64,000 nucleotides of DNA from Kalaharituber pfeilii. Lineage: Eukaryota; Ascomycota; Pezizomycetes; Pezizales; Pezizaceae. The DNA is taken from NCBI GenBank assembly GCA_015179045.1, contig WHUZ01000003.1:496001-560000 (forward strand). The letters run 5' to 3'. The notes under the pieces were generated by a model, which did not search any database, had not been told where the DNA came from, and saw nothing but the letters and a program-made list of their open reading frames with translations. This document shows, one piece after another, positions 46,749 through 57,239 of this stretch. Both the position numbers and the translations under genes were made by a program. Within the stretch, counting starts at the first letter, position 1. The number at the start of each line of letters is the position of its first letter.

Positions 46749-48619
46749 CGTGTGGCCGTGGGCGGCCTGTCACGCTTATCGTCCACGGCACCCTTATTCT
46801 GATTCTCCGCCACTTTTAATGTCCCCGGCTAGTCTGGTTGGCGCCCCCCCCGACCGGACTAGTCCCTGGCACACCCAAGCCAAGGATGACCTGGGCCAGT
46901 TCCCCACTCCTCATGCACTTGTCACTTCCCTCATGCATGTGTCCAGGTATAGAGTAAGCCCCCCTCATGCCGCTGCCAATAATACACCCCCACTGTAGGC
47001 AGCAGCGCCGCCTGAGGCATCCCTGCACTTCTTCTGCTGTTGCTTACAAAACTCAAGTCCGGATCATGATAGCAGCCTACTGCTCGTGTCACCTCATATC
47101 GTGCCCTTACCGCTTGCTCACGGTAATTTGCACTCGTCCTGAGTGCTATTGGCGTGCGGGAGCATTTAGCTGAAGTGAGACGTCTAGTCTACTCGTACCA
47201 ATCGAAGCATTATGCCAAGGCAATGACACACTCCCCGTATTGTGTTAGTCATCTTAGTGGGAATTCTGTAAATGAGTGGGGGTTTGAGACGAAGGTACAT
47301 ATGTCCTTTGCCGTGTTTAAGGCCTTGAACCTAAAGCTGTTAGTTTGTTGCCTGGTGTCCAGAGCTGGCGAGCTATGCCGGGGTGCTGTCGCAAGCCCAT
47401 CTTGGAACTGTGGGGAACCTTAGCATTCCAAGATGCTACGGGGGGATGTGACTACTGAAAGGGGAAGGGATACTGGAAGGTGGAGGGTATCTCTTGAGAG
47501 GACCGAGGAGGGCCTGTGAAGGAAGATCATCATCGGTCGAAGGAAGTGAATTCAATAGACAACGATCATCTCAGCTGCTTGCTCTTGTTCTTCCCACTAG
47601 ACCACTTTTTCCTCCCACAGCGCTTTACCCCAGGGTACTAGTGTATCATACACTTAAGCGGATTAAACGACAAGTGATAATAAAGCAAACTTATGAAATA
47701 ATCTAAATCAATTTATCGAATCGAAGGAAATCATCAGATGAATCACTATATCAGGAAGAAGGTGAAGGATGGGGGAAATATGCATATCCCAGTCTCTATA
47801 ATGGAATTCCCGATTGCCAACCACATCCGCGGAAGAGCTTCATTGATAAGCCGAATCCCTGCAATCGAAAAGAGAAAAACATCAATTCCGGTGCAAACTT
47901 GACACCCGCTGAAAGCTATGGTTGGAACATATAGCCGTAGAGCACACTCCCAGTCCAGGCCCACATGCTCTAGACATAGTGCCAACTCACGACTAATTAC
48001 CCAGTGCGTCTCGGAAAACAAAAATGTTTGTTCGGAGGTTGATAAAATAAAGAAACAAGACAGATAACAAGATCCCCTTCAGGTCTATTGTACTGCAATT
48101 TTTCTTGATGTTACGCTATCTTTCAGAGATTGCTCTTTTTTTTTTTTTTTCCATATCGTTCTTATAGTAATTGTACTCTAGGAATAATTACATTAAAGCA
48201 ACGTTTTTGTATTGCCTCATGAAAATCAATTGAAATTCTGAGAAATCGCAATCGGCGCTTTTACCCAGGGACACAAAAGCCGTATTGATAGGACAATCGG
48301 AGGGAGGGAAGAAAAGGCCGTTTTTCCTTGTCAAATCCGCCGTTCTATATCTCATAGGGAACAATGTAGCGATTGATAATGATTCCTTCCACACTTAATA
48401 TCTAGTCTAAGTTTCCAAGGTCTGTATGTAAGATCATACCAGACTCTCACGTAAAATATTAGACCTTCGCAATAGAACAATGGCGAGCAATTTTTACAAC
48501 CATCGTGCCTCCCATTCGTTCTATCCTAGATCTCTCAATACCCACAACTTACAACGATCGGTCAACCGTACCCCATGCCCCCATTCCCCATCCCTCTTCC
48601 GTCATCGCCCTAACTCCTT
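46749..48619. other. intergenic, possible retroelement remnants
   Basis: CTACGGGGGGATGTGACTAC at about 47436-47455 looks like a polypurine tract followed by an LTR start, but no second copy of this LTR or coding region is visible. A T-run lies at 48128-48146. No gene was recognised. Confidence 0.35.
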
Positions 48620-51114
48620 CTACCCCTGTATATCCTCCTCCACCTTGTTCCCCTCCACAACCCCCTCCAACTCTCTCACCCGTCTCTCCACTTCATCCCT
48701 TCCCCTCAACGCAACCTCAATCTCCTCCCTCTCTTCCTCCAACCTCTCCCTCCTCCCTGCATCCAACCTCCCAAACACGAACCCCCCTGCGCCATCAAAT
48801 TCCAAAACCCACCCATGATACCTCCACAGAGACCTCCTATGGCTCACCGTAATCAACGTCGTTCCCCTCCTCTTTGCCTCCTCATACATGATTCTCTCCG
48901 TCGCCAGATCCTGGCTACTTGTACACTCGTCCAGAATCGCAAACCTCGGCGAATGATAAAAAAGCCGCGCCATTGCTACCCTCTGCTGAATCCCTGTCGA
49001 CAGCGCATCTATCCAATCGCGCTCAGCATCCCACCCGCCCTGTGCTGCAACCACTCCCGCAATCTCCACCGTCTCCAGCAAGATCAAAAGGTCGTCGTCA
49101 GTGAACCCCTTCGCAATCATATCTGCATGCGAATCGGGATATATCACCTGCTGTCTCAGCGTGCCTCTAGATAAGTACGGCCTCTGCGGGATATAGAAAA
49201 TGTCTTCGCTTGGTGGCTTCTTCACGACGCCACCATACACGGGCCATAGGCCCCCAAGAATTCTAAACAGCGAGGACTTCCCGCATCCATTTGGGCCAAT
49301 GATTAAAAGATGCATCCCCGGCTTGACGGTGAAGGTCAGCGCTGGCACCAAGACGTCCCCATTCGGGGACACAATCGGCACGTCCTTGAACTCGATGTAT
49401 GGCGATGGCAGGATTGTCCCGCGGGACCTCAACAGAGTCGGATGATGTACTGCCTTTGCCTTGCTGCTTGTTGCTGTGGGCCCTTCTGCCGCGACAGCAG
49501 CGGCCTTTGCGTCTGCAGTCGCAGATGATACAAGATTCTTCTCAAAGTGGCCGTTCCGGATATCATTCATCACCGTGAGTAGCGTAGACACGCGAGACGT
49601 GTACCCTGCAAGCTCTGTAATCTCCTTATATGAGAACATCAACCTGCCGAATGCATCAGAAGAGGACAGCAGTAGCCGCCTATTTGTCACAAAGCCTGTA
49701 CAAGCTGTCAGTGCATCCGAAGCCATAACAACCACACCTATAAGATGAATAGTAAACTCACTTTCCGTCCTATCACCCAAGCTCGCCCGCTGTCCTCCCT
49801 TCCCAGGCACGCCAAAGAACACTGGCAAGCTACACAATACCAACCCCAATGCCCCCCAGAAATACTTGATTACAAAGTCCTCCACCATGCCATGATATAG
49901 CCTCTTCCTCAGGATATAATTCACATGCTTAATCAGCGTAAAGTAGCTCTTATCCACCCCAATCTTCTCATTCTCATGCCCCGAGAACAACGCCACTTCC
50001 TCTGCATAGTCTATCAGCCTACTATGCTGGAACCGGAACTCGCCCTCCAGACGTGCCTCTTCCGCAACGTATTTCCCAAACGGGGGCGTAAGTGCACGCA
50101 TAATGTTTGCAGAGATTTGCACGAGAAGGGACATGGCGAAAAGACCTTCTCCTCCGACGTTCCGCGATAACTGGATGTTATAGATGATCATGTCGAGGAG
50201 GGGTTTAGCCAGGTTGGAGTAAAGTTCCGCAAGCGAGTTTGAGAATTTGGCGACATCGACGGTGATGAGTTGGTCAGCGCTGCATTTGATTATGGAAACT
50301 CGTTAGTAACCAATTCTTTGATATATATATATAGCAGAGTAGAATGCTGGAGTAGTGTACTTCTTTATCCGATCGTCCAAGTTTCCCAACGAGTAGAACG
50401 TCAAGTCCGAGAGATATTGGTCTTGTATATGCTGTGTCAATCTTGTCCGGTACTGCAATGCCAATTTGCATTGATGGTATGACAGCTATATATCCTCATT
50501 AAACCAACTATTAGGACCACCATCACCCAAATCCCATGCCAGCAGAAATCTTCAACACTCACCATTGAATTCGTAAACGTCGCCGGCACGGCCACCACCA
50601 TCCACCACACGACCCCCCACAAGAACTCCCTCCCTTTTCCCCTTACCAACGCACTCACCAACCGCCCATCCAACTCCGCAACATACAAACTTATCAGCGT
50701 TCTCACCACCAAAAATACTGTGTGCGTCACCAGCAACCTAGCCTCTTTGCTTCTCGCCCCGGGGATTACTATCCCCAAGAGCCTCCACAAGCTCCTAAAA
50801 AACTCCGCATTCAGCTCCACCTTGGGCTTCTTGCGCTTTTGGGTCGAAAAGCTGTTGCCGCCATCCTGTCCTCCACCGGTGGAAGCCAGCGATGACGCAA
50901 GAGCCTCTGACCGAGCCTCTTGCTCCGTCCGCGCCGACTTCTGTTCCGAGATTGCGTTGCGCACACGGTTGATGAGGGTCAGCAACAACGTCAAGTATAC
51001 TCCTCTTGAAATCGCCGTGCGGTGCTTCAGGTACAGGCTTGTCGCCTTCGAGAGCAAGCTCCGCAGGGAGCGCTCGGATGCGATAGAGTGGACGAGCTTC
51101 GATTGTGCCGCCAT
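48620..51114 (-). CDS. peroxisomal ABCD-type fatty-acid half-transporter (PXA1/PXA2 family)
   Basis: Four exons: 50563-51114, 50361-50485, 49762-50279 and 48620-49695. They give 756 residues from the ATG at 51114. A basic N-terminus precedes the membrane domain ([53 protein letters not shown]), with the EAA-like motif [10 protein letters not shown]. The ATPase domain has Walker [29 protein letters not shown], signature [14 protein letters not shown], Walker [10 protein letters not shown] and the H-loop SHR. Half-transporters of this type pair in the peroxisomal membrane and import long-chain acyl-CoA for beta-oxidation. The intron at 49696-49761 is a multiple of three and stays open if unspliced; splicing restores the conserved [16 protein letters not shown]. 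The signature motif is unusual (LSTGIQQ instead of LSGGEKQ). Which of the two yeast partners it matches is not settled. Confidence 0.92.
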
Positions 51115-52658
51115 CGCTGCCGCGTTACCGACGTTGGTCCCGGTCGAGCGCTACTGACGCTGTTTCTGGGTCGATTCTGCGGGTCGGCTGCTGGAACTGG
51201 ACTACAGCTTCTGTTGATGATAGTTCTGTGCGTATGGGGGTTGTTGTTGTTGTTGCAATGTGACGTTCGCGGACTCAATGCGCGGCTGCTGTGTATGTGG
51301 GCTCTGACTGGCGTTGCCCCCGGTTATCCCGAGGTAAGCGGGTCGCAGTGACATATGCAGGCACGGGGGGTGTGGGGGGGCGGGGCGCGCTTGCAGGCGT
51401 CACGTGCTGGTACGAGTGGCGGTGCTTACTTAAGCTCGGTCGGAGGATCATATGTCTGCGGTGTCAAGTTGCGCGCCGACCGGCCGTCCGCCCAGCGCAA
51501 CCGCGACTGTGGGGCTTGTGCACGTGCAACCCCGCTCCAGATCACAAGCTACTGTATCCTGGATCCCCGATTCGCAAGCAGAACGAGACCCATGTTCTCG
51601 TGTCCGGGCGCGAATTAGTCAAGAGTCTTGGCGAAGCCCCGTCTCTCCCAGGCTGTTGCTACATACATAAGTGCTCAACTGGTACAGTGTATTCATAGCC
51701 AATGAATGAGTCACAGCAACACAAGGTAACTTGACGCCAACACCAATACGAGGCTCCGTCCAATAATACAGTATGTTGCTGCATCACCTAAATTACCAGT
51801 CTAATGACTTACTTCTCATTTACGTTTTGTCATCACACCATTTTCATCTATTTGAGAAAAAAATGCTTTCCGGTTTACTTTGTGTTTCTATGTTCCCTAT
51901 GTAACATGACTCAAGGGTGTGAGCTCTACCCTAGGACTTGTGGGATATCTAAGTATGGGGAAAGTGGGGAAGAGGGGTAAGGCCTAAGGGCGGGGCATGG
52001 GGGAGCAAGCCAAAGAGGGGAAAAATAAGCCCAGTGCCAGATTTGTGATGTTTTTGCCGGAAAAAGAAAGTTTTATTTCAGGATTCAAGTGGGGTTCACG
52101 ACAAATTTTGTGCTGGTCTTTTGAGGGGCAGATACCCCCGCGACGGCAAAGTTTGTCGTTTTGTTATAACATAGGTGTGCAATCACAATATGCGTTCAGC
52201 TCAAATTTAGAGGGGCAATGGATTGTGAAATCAAAGAAACCATTTGTGATTCCTCCGATTGTCTTTTACGTTATGCTTTTTTAAAAAGAAACTACAGATG
52301 TACAAATATGGTAACCAAAACCGCCTTAGAGCTGTGAAAAGAGAAAGCAACGCTGAAAGTACTCGACATCCAAAAGTGCAAAACACAAGTAGCATACAGA
52401 ATGACGAAAAAATCCAACCTGCAAAGGGTATTCCACCACAGGCGCTCGAATAAAAAAGATTTCACATGAAAACTGCACAGATCAAAAGTGATTAGACTTG
52501 GCACCTTTGTAATTATCAGCCGCCAGAATAAAGAAACTTTTCCACCCCGTATTACCAGCCATTTTCAGTTCGTAAAAACGTAAAAAAAAGGACGGGGAAA
52601 GCGAAAGTTAAAACATGAGACAAAGAAAGAGGAAACTCTATGAAGCTGGAAACAAAAT
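51115..52658. other. spacer between ABCD gene start and CPC1-like gene end
   Basis: 1.5 kb. The first 500 bases are GC-rich promoter-like DNA. 51700-52650 is A-rich and includes the 3' region of the bZIP gene. No gene was recognised. Confidence 0.4.
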
Positions 52659-53816
52659 TTATGTTGAAATCCGGCCTGTCTTGAGCATGTAGAGGCGTTT
52701 CCAGTGCTCTACCTGAGCTTTCAACTCTTCAATTTGTATCTCCATCTCCTCCATCTTCCTGACCTTCTTTTCTCTTGACTTTCGTGCAGCGAGAGTATTA
52801 CGTGCTCGCTTGACAGCAACATGGTCATTCGGATCCTCCACAACAATTGGAGGGAGTGGAACAGTTCGTTTTCTTATACCAGCACCGGTGAGGGAAGCCT
52901 TGCGCACAGATCCGCTAGTCCTGTTGTGAGGGGAGCCAGATGGAGAGATTGATGGCTCTGGTTTCGGCTGCTCATCCGAAGCAGTGTTTATTATAGCCTC
53001 AATTTCAGCATCCATGTTAGGCTCATACGGCGACTCATCTGGGAAGAGAGACGGCCAGTGGTTGTCACTAGCAGCCGAGTCATCATTCGTAAAAAGAGGT
53101 GAGGTTTCGTAGCTTGTGTCATCGTCTAGGTAAGGCGAGATAAGCGATGCACTCATTGGAGTCGATACAGGATATGAAAATATATCCTGTGGGGAGACGG
53201 TGTTCAAGTTAACGGAGGGATCATGGATGTGGGCGAAGTTCGGGGATGAGAATTCCGAACCGTCCCCTCCTCCTGTGACCTGGAGCCAATCGGCAAGTTC
53301 TTCTTCCTTCATGGTTTCTAAATACAAATTTAGTAAGCCTCTTCCAGTGTCAAAATGAGGCTCAGGAGCCGTACCAGGAAACAAAGGACTAAGGTTTGGT
53401 TGTTGTGCTTGGTAGTGCTTTCCTAAGACTCGGCTTCGATAGTAATGCTTCAGATACTGTTGCTGTTGGAGCGATTGCGAAAGAGCCCGAGCTGAATACT
53501 GTTGCTGTGGCTGCTGCGTCTGTGTCGATTGTGGTAGAGGCCGGAACGTGAATTGAGATGAGGTTGTACTGTGCCCGAGACTTTGGATTATTGCGTCAAC
53601 TGTTGAAGCCGCAGGAAGCGAGTGGGCTAGCTGATTAGGGAGTGAAAGAGCTGGCGGAGGCACAGGTCGAGCTGGCGGAGGAAAAAGCGGAGGATCCTCG
53701 AAGCTGATCTGGGGTTGGCTTGATGGTTCGAAAGGAAGAGGAGGCTGTGTTGGAGTGGGTGGTAATGGCGGTAGATCGTTGGGCAAATGCCGTACAGGTC
53801 CTACTTGGGGGGCCAT
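52659..53816 (-). CDS. cpc1: CPC1/GCN4-type bZIP activator of amino-acid biosynthesis
   Basis: A single exon of 385 residues from the ATG at 53816. The N-terminal half is rich in Pro and Gln. The middle has acidic/aromatic activation motifs (FTNDDSAASDNHWPSLFPDE, ISPYLDDDTSYETSP). The C-terminus is a GCN4-type bZIP: basic region DPNDHVAVKRARNTLAARKS, then a short leucine zipper (MEEMEIQIEELKAQVEHW). GCN4/CPC1 proteins bind TGACTCA and activate amino-acid biosynthetic genes under starvation. Their translation is normally controlled by upstream ORFs, and the leader here has candidates. Identification is firm. Confidence 0.93.
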   Translation of the reverse strand: MAPQVGPVRHLPNDLPPLPPTPTQPPLPFEPSSQPQISFEDPPLFPPPARPVPPPALSLPNQLAHSLPAASTVDAIIQSLGHSTTSSQFTFRPLPQSTQTQQPQQQYSARALSQSLQQQQYLKHYYRSRVLGKHYQAQQPNLSPLFPGTAPEPHFDTGRGLLNLYLETMKEEELADWLQVTGGGDGSEFSSPNFAHIHDPSVNLNTVSPQDIFSYPVSTPMSASLISPYLDDDTSYETSPLFTNDDSAASDNHWPSLFPDESPYEPNMDAEIEAIINTASDEQPKPEPSISPSGSPHNRTSGSVRKASLTGAGIRKRTVPLPPIVVEDPNDHVAVKRARNTLAARKSREKKVRKMEEMEIQIEELKAQVEHWKRLYMLKTGRIST

Positions 53817-53991
53817 GGTGGTTGTTCAAAACGCGGAGCGTTTGAGGAAAGAATTGTGCCGGTATTTTGGGGGTTAATGTGGGTGTGGGGAATTGAGCCA
53901 GAGTGATCTGGTTCGGTGACAAATTTGTCTTGAGAAAATCTGTGGGGAAGGTTTTCTTCAGAGGGGTGGTTCGCAGGAAGCGAAGGAAGGT

Positions 53992-54003
53992 TTAAAAGGC
54001 CAT
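53992..54003 (-). promoter_or_regulatory. three-codon upstream ORF (ATG GCC TTT TAA) in cpc1 leader
   Basis: The nearest upstream ATG to the cpc1 start, 176 nt before the end of the leader, opens a complete ORF Met-Ala-Phe. Between it and the main ATG there is no other ATG. Very short uORFs in front of GCN4/cpc-1/cpcA genes are known translational control elements, so the position is meaningful. That it works is inferred. Confidence 0.5.
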
Positions 54004-54095
54004 CTTGGGCAAACACTTCACGAAATATATGTTAGATAGGTGTAGGCGAAAGAAAGTGTATGAGATGAGAAGAGCAAAGGTTGGATGGGGCGGGG

Positions 54096-54105
54096 TGAGT
54101 CACAT
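54096..54105 (-). promoter_or_regulatory. CPRE (TGACTCA) overlapping an ATG-TGA minimal uORF
   Basis: On the minus strand the bases read ATGTGACTCA. TGACTCA is the exact binding site of GCN4/CPC1-type bZIPs, about 285 bp upstream of the cpc1 start, which fits autoregulation. The same bases contain an ATG directly followed by a stop. Confidence 0.5.
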
Positions 54106-54109
54106 ACTT

Positions 54110-56941
54110 ATAGGCTGCGTTGCGCACTGGGATGCTAGCGCAACAGGTAATGCCCTTATTTCTTTTCGATTTTAGGCCTTTTTTTCGAACCCCTCGGGTT
54201 GCACAATGCGACGAGCTAACCTGCCTGTCAGCTTGAGAAGCCCGACCGACCGGCAAAAAGAAAGGAGGGTGAAGGGGGGAAAAAGAAAAAAGAAAAAGGG
54301 AAAAAAAAAAGTAAAAGGAAATATTGTAAATCAAAAGCAGGCCCACCAAGACAGGCATGTTAGTAAGGTGGGTGAGCTAGGGCTGTGTTGTGGGTGGTGC
54401 TGCCGCCCTGGTGCGGGTGTGAACCCGGCTGGGGTTGGGGATGCGATTGGGAATGGGGATGGAGGGGTGCTGGGGGTGTGGGCGTGCAATGGATGAGACC
54501 AATGTTGCCGCTGGGGCGCAGCTCGGGAGTCGGGAATGAGAAGAGAAAGGAGATGGCAGAATCAGAACTTACCAACTCTATCAACTACTGCTATGGCAAG
54601 CGAGCCTCTCCAATCAAGAATGGACCTTTCAGCTAAAGAACGGACTTCCGGCTGCAAGGTCTCCCTCGTATTTGGTTAAACGCTCGAACTATCGGTTCCT
54701 CTGTCACCCCCAGAATCAAAGCTTGGTTCGATTCAATTCACCAGCGAGTGCCTCTGGCGTCCGGGAAGAGGGCCTACAATTGGCGCAGATTGTATTATGC
54801 TGCTAAATTGCGTTTCCGTAGCAAGTACAGTTTTATATAACGTAGACCTCAGGCTCAAGACTGCGTAGACGTCGGGATAGTTGTGCTTGTTCGTGCTAGC
54901 AATGATAGTAAAGTGCACGTATCTTCCGAGAACGAAAGCAACGAGGCCTGTCTGTTCAGTCTCCGCTTGTGTTAGCAGGTCACCCACAACAGAATGTAAA
55001 TAGCAAGAGTAAAAGGGGGGAAAATGATGCTCGCAGATGCAAATCACAATCTTAAGAACGATAATTTCATCCCCCCGCATCTCTTCTACAGAGCCATTGG
55101 TAATGAACAACACAGTACATGCTGCGGAACACCTACGGAACAGGGTGCAGCTGCTATGGCACCAAACAGATGATGGCAACAAGCTACGTTTAAGGATAAT
55201 GGAGGGCAGACAGGCAACAGTACCCACTGTTGTAGCTGATTGTGCAAATAGAAGATGGGAGAACAAATATGCAAGAATAATGAAGAGGACCTACTCGCTA
55301 CGGCCTGGCCGGATATGAAACCAATTATCGACAATCAGGCGGAGTATGAAGAAAAGGGGACCAAACACCGGAAAACTGACAAAAACTGAGTAAGGAATAA
55401 GAAGATGATGTATGAACACGGGCAGAAGCGAAGGCGAGAGTGATCAAATATAGCAGAGTGGATAGAAGGAAAACTGACTGAGTGATCGCAGCGAGATCAA
55501 GATGTACCACAGATGTATTAAGGAAAGAGGAGAAGAGACGAAGAGCGGGGACGAACCTACTGGAGCTTCAACACAACTGATATAGAGTATGCTAACGACC
55601 TTCAGTGTCTCGTAACTCGAGACTTGTATCACACTTAGGTATCACAGCTAGTGCTTCAGTACCAGACCGCCTTCTGCTTCTGTTCTGAGGCTTAGCCGCA
55701 CAATAAAAGATCGTCACGGTTTGAACACGCGAAGCCTCAAGGTTATCGCGAAATGAAGGATCTGTATGCCGGGATAATGGTTATTTTTTAGATTTAAAAA
55801 GAATAGAATAAAAGGCAAAATCAATGATAACAGAAAAATGGAGAATAACTGGGTAACTCAGGACAGGTTGCGTTTTCTGGAGCTTACCGGTCGTCAGCAA
55901 CAACAGACTGCGACTGCGGCCTAAAAGTGTTTTATTAACTAGTAGTGCTGTGTGGAGGCGATGCCCATGCCCCTTCCTGACCCCATGCAGTAGAGTACAG
56001 CGAGTCGCAAGAGGGGAAAAGCAAAGCTACCAGGAAGGGGTCCCACACCTGTCTGCCTAGCACACGGCCGCGCCGTATTGCTAAAGGACGTATGTGTCGT
56101 CGTCGCCTTTGTTGTCGTGTGGTTGAATAGCAGGGCTGGAGATTGCATACGGTAATACTATAATTTTCGGCGTCCCGGCGTATTTTCAGCGTCCATCCTT
56201 GCTTAACTTGGGAATATGATATGTCCATCGTTTACGGGTCTACATCACGATTGTACGATACTTTCCTCTGTCCTTCTCGTTTCCTGGCTTATTCGTTCCT
56301 GTGTTGAATAGAATAATGGAGGCATAAGTCAGGGTCGCGAGTGGTGTAATCAACGAGTTCACGCATTCGCTGGGCGCAGGTGCCGTATCTACTTGTTCGT
56401 GAAGAGGTGGGACATCACAAGGACTTGATGTGCTGAAGAGCCACATCGTCATCCCGTGGATAGGCCCCACCCAGAGCCCTCTGTGGGCACTCTAGTCTGG
56501 TTCTGACCACGGGCACTCGAAGGTTTGCTCGCCCGATCCAGTATGGTAACAATTTTACGTGGCTGAGCAAGTCTCTAGGGAACCGTCCCTAAACCCAATG
56601 CTGCCCGAACGCAAGCATCACGCTAGTTACGAACGAGACTGTGAAAGACTCTTTTGTCTTTTGGGTGTTTCTCGCCTTATTCTGCGATGGTGAGGCAGCC
56701 GCAGTCTTCCGCGAGCAACGGTGACGCTGTCGCGCACGGCGGATCATACTGTTGAACCTTGACGCGGGTGCGAGGGGGGAGTTCTCGCTGAGGAGACGGG
56801 TGATGTTGATGATGGCAGAGAGGGGGAGTGTGCTGGCGCCATCTTCCTCATCTTCCTTCTGGGTGCCCGCGGTGATCAGTTGGGGAGGAAAAAGAGTGGA
56901 AGAGGACAGGGTATAAATGTGGGATGCCAGTGGTCTGCCAT
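54110..56941. other. intergenic, no gene recognised
   Basis: 2.8 kb upstream of cpc1. An A-rich tract at 54270-54320 and G-rich DNA at 54370-54480 are promoter-like. Frames up to 177 codons on the minus strand (54733-55266) lack domains or plausible composition. Confidence 0.35.
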
Positions 56942-56984
56942 GTTCTAAAGGCTACTCTAGAGGCTGTTCTAGATGCTACTCTAG
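56942..56984 (+). repeat. 12-bp repeat (GAGGCTGTTCTA unit), locus 3
   Basis: Three to four units (GTTCTAAAGGCTACTCTAGA, then GGCTGTTCTAGATGCTACTC) of the same 12-mer found at 10505-10610 and 12751-13040. It lies 20 bp from the MITE at 57004. Confidence 0.5.
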
Positions 56985-57003
56985 TGCTGAGAATAATGAA
57001 ATA

Positions 57004-57173
57004 CAGGTGAACCTGGCTATAATGAAGGCCAAGAATCTGACCGATTTTCTTCACTATATAACCAGTTTTCACTATAGCGAGGGCACTTTCTTTACCTGTG
57101 TAGACAAAGAAGCTCGCCAATCCCTTCACTATAGCCAGGTTTTCACTAAAAGGAGGTTCATTATAGCCACCTG
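57004..57173. mobile_element. 170-bp Tc1/mariner-type MITE
   Basis: The ends are CAGGTG...CACCTG and TA lies outside both (57002-57003 and 57174-57175). Subterminal blocks with CTGGCTATAATGAA and TTCACTATAGCCAGG recur in both orientations. It has no coding capacity. Confidence 0.7.
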
Positions 57174-57181
57174 TATGGCAA

Positions 57182-57236
57182 CAAATTTTTTTCTATCATT
57201 ACTCGCGTGCCGCCCTGTGTGCTATGGCGAGGTATA
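57182..57236 (-). mobile_element. short LINE 3'-end remnant (family B)
   Basis: TATCATTACTCGCGTGCCGC and the following GCTATGGCGAG match the tail of the LINE at 62645-62690 almost base for base, preceded by a short T-run. The similarity stops after about 50 bp, as in a strongly 5'-truncated copy. Confidence 0.6.
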
Positions 57237-57239
57237 TGC

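Noticed and set aside
47436..47700. Possible 3' LTR after a polypurine tract (CTACGGGGGGATGTGACTAC)
   Set aside because: No matching second LTR, no target duplication found and no recognisable pol sequence nearby.
53635..54016. Long minus-strand frames overlapping the cpc1 start as possible long uORFs
   Set aside because: The 71-codon frame begins with GTG, not ATG (bases 54014-54016), and the 95-codon frame at 53922 likewise has no ATG at its start; not credible uORFs.
54700..54760. GGTTCGATTC motif resembling a tRNA T-loop
   Set aside because: Flanks do not pair and no A-box lies at the right distance.
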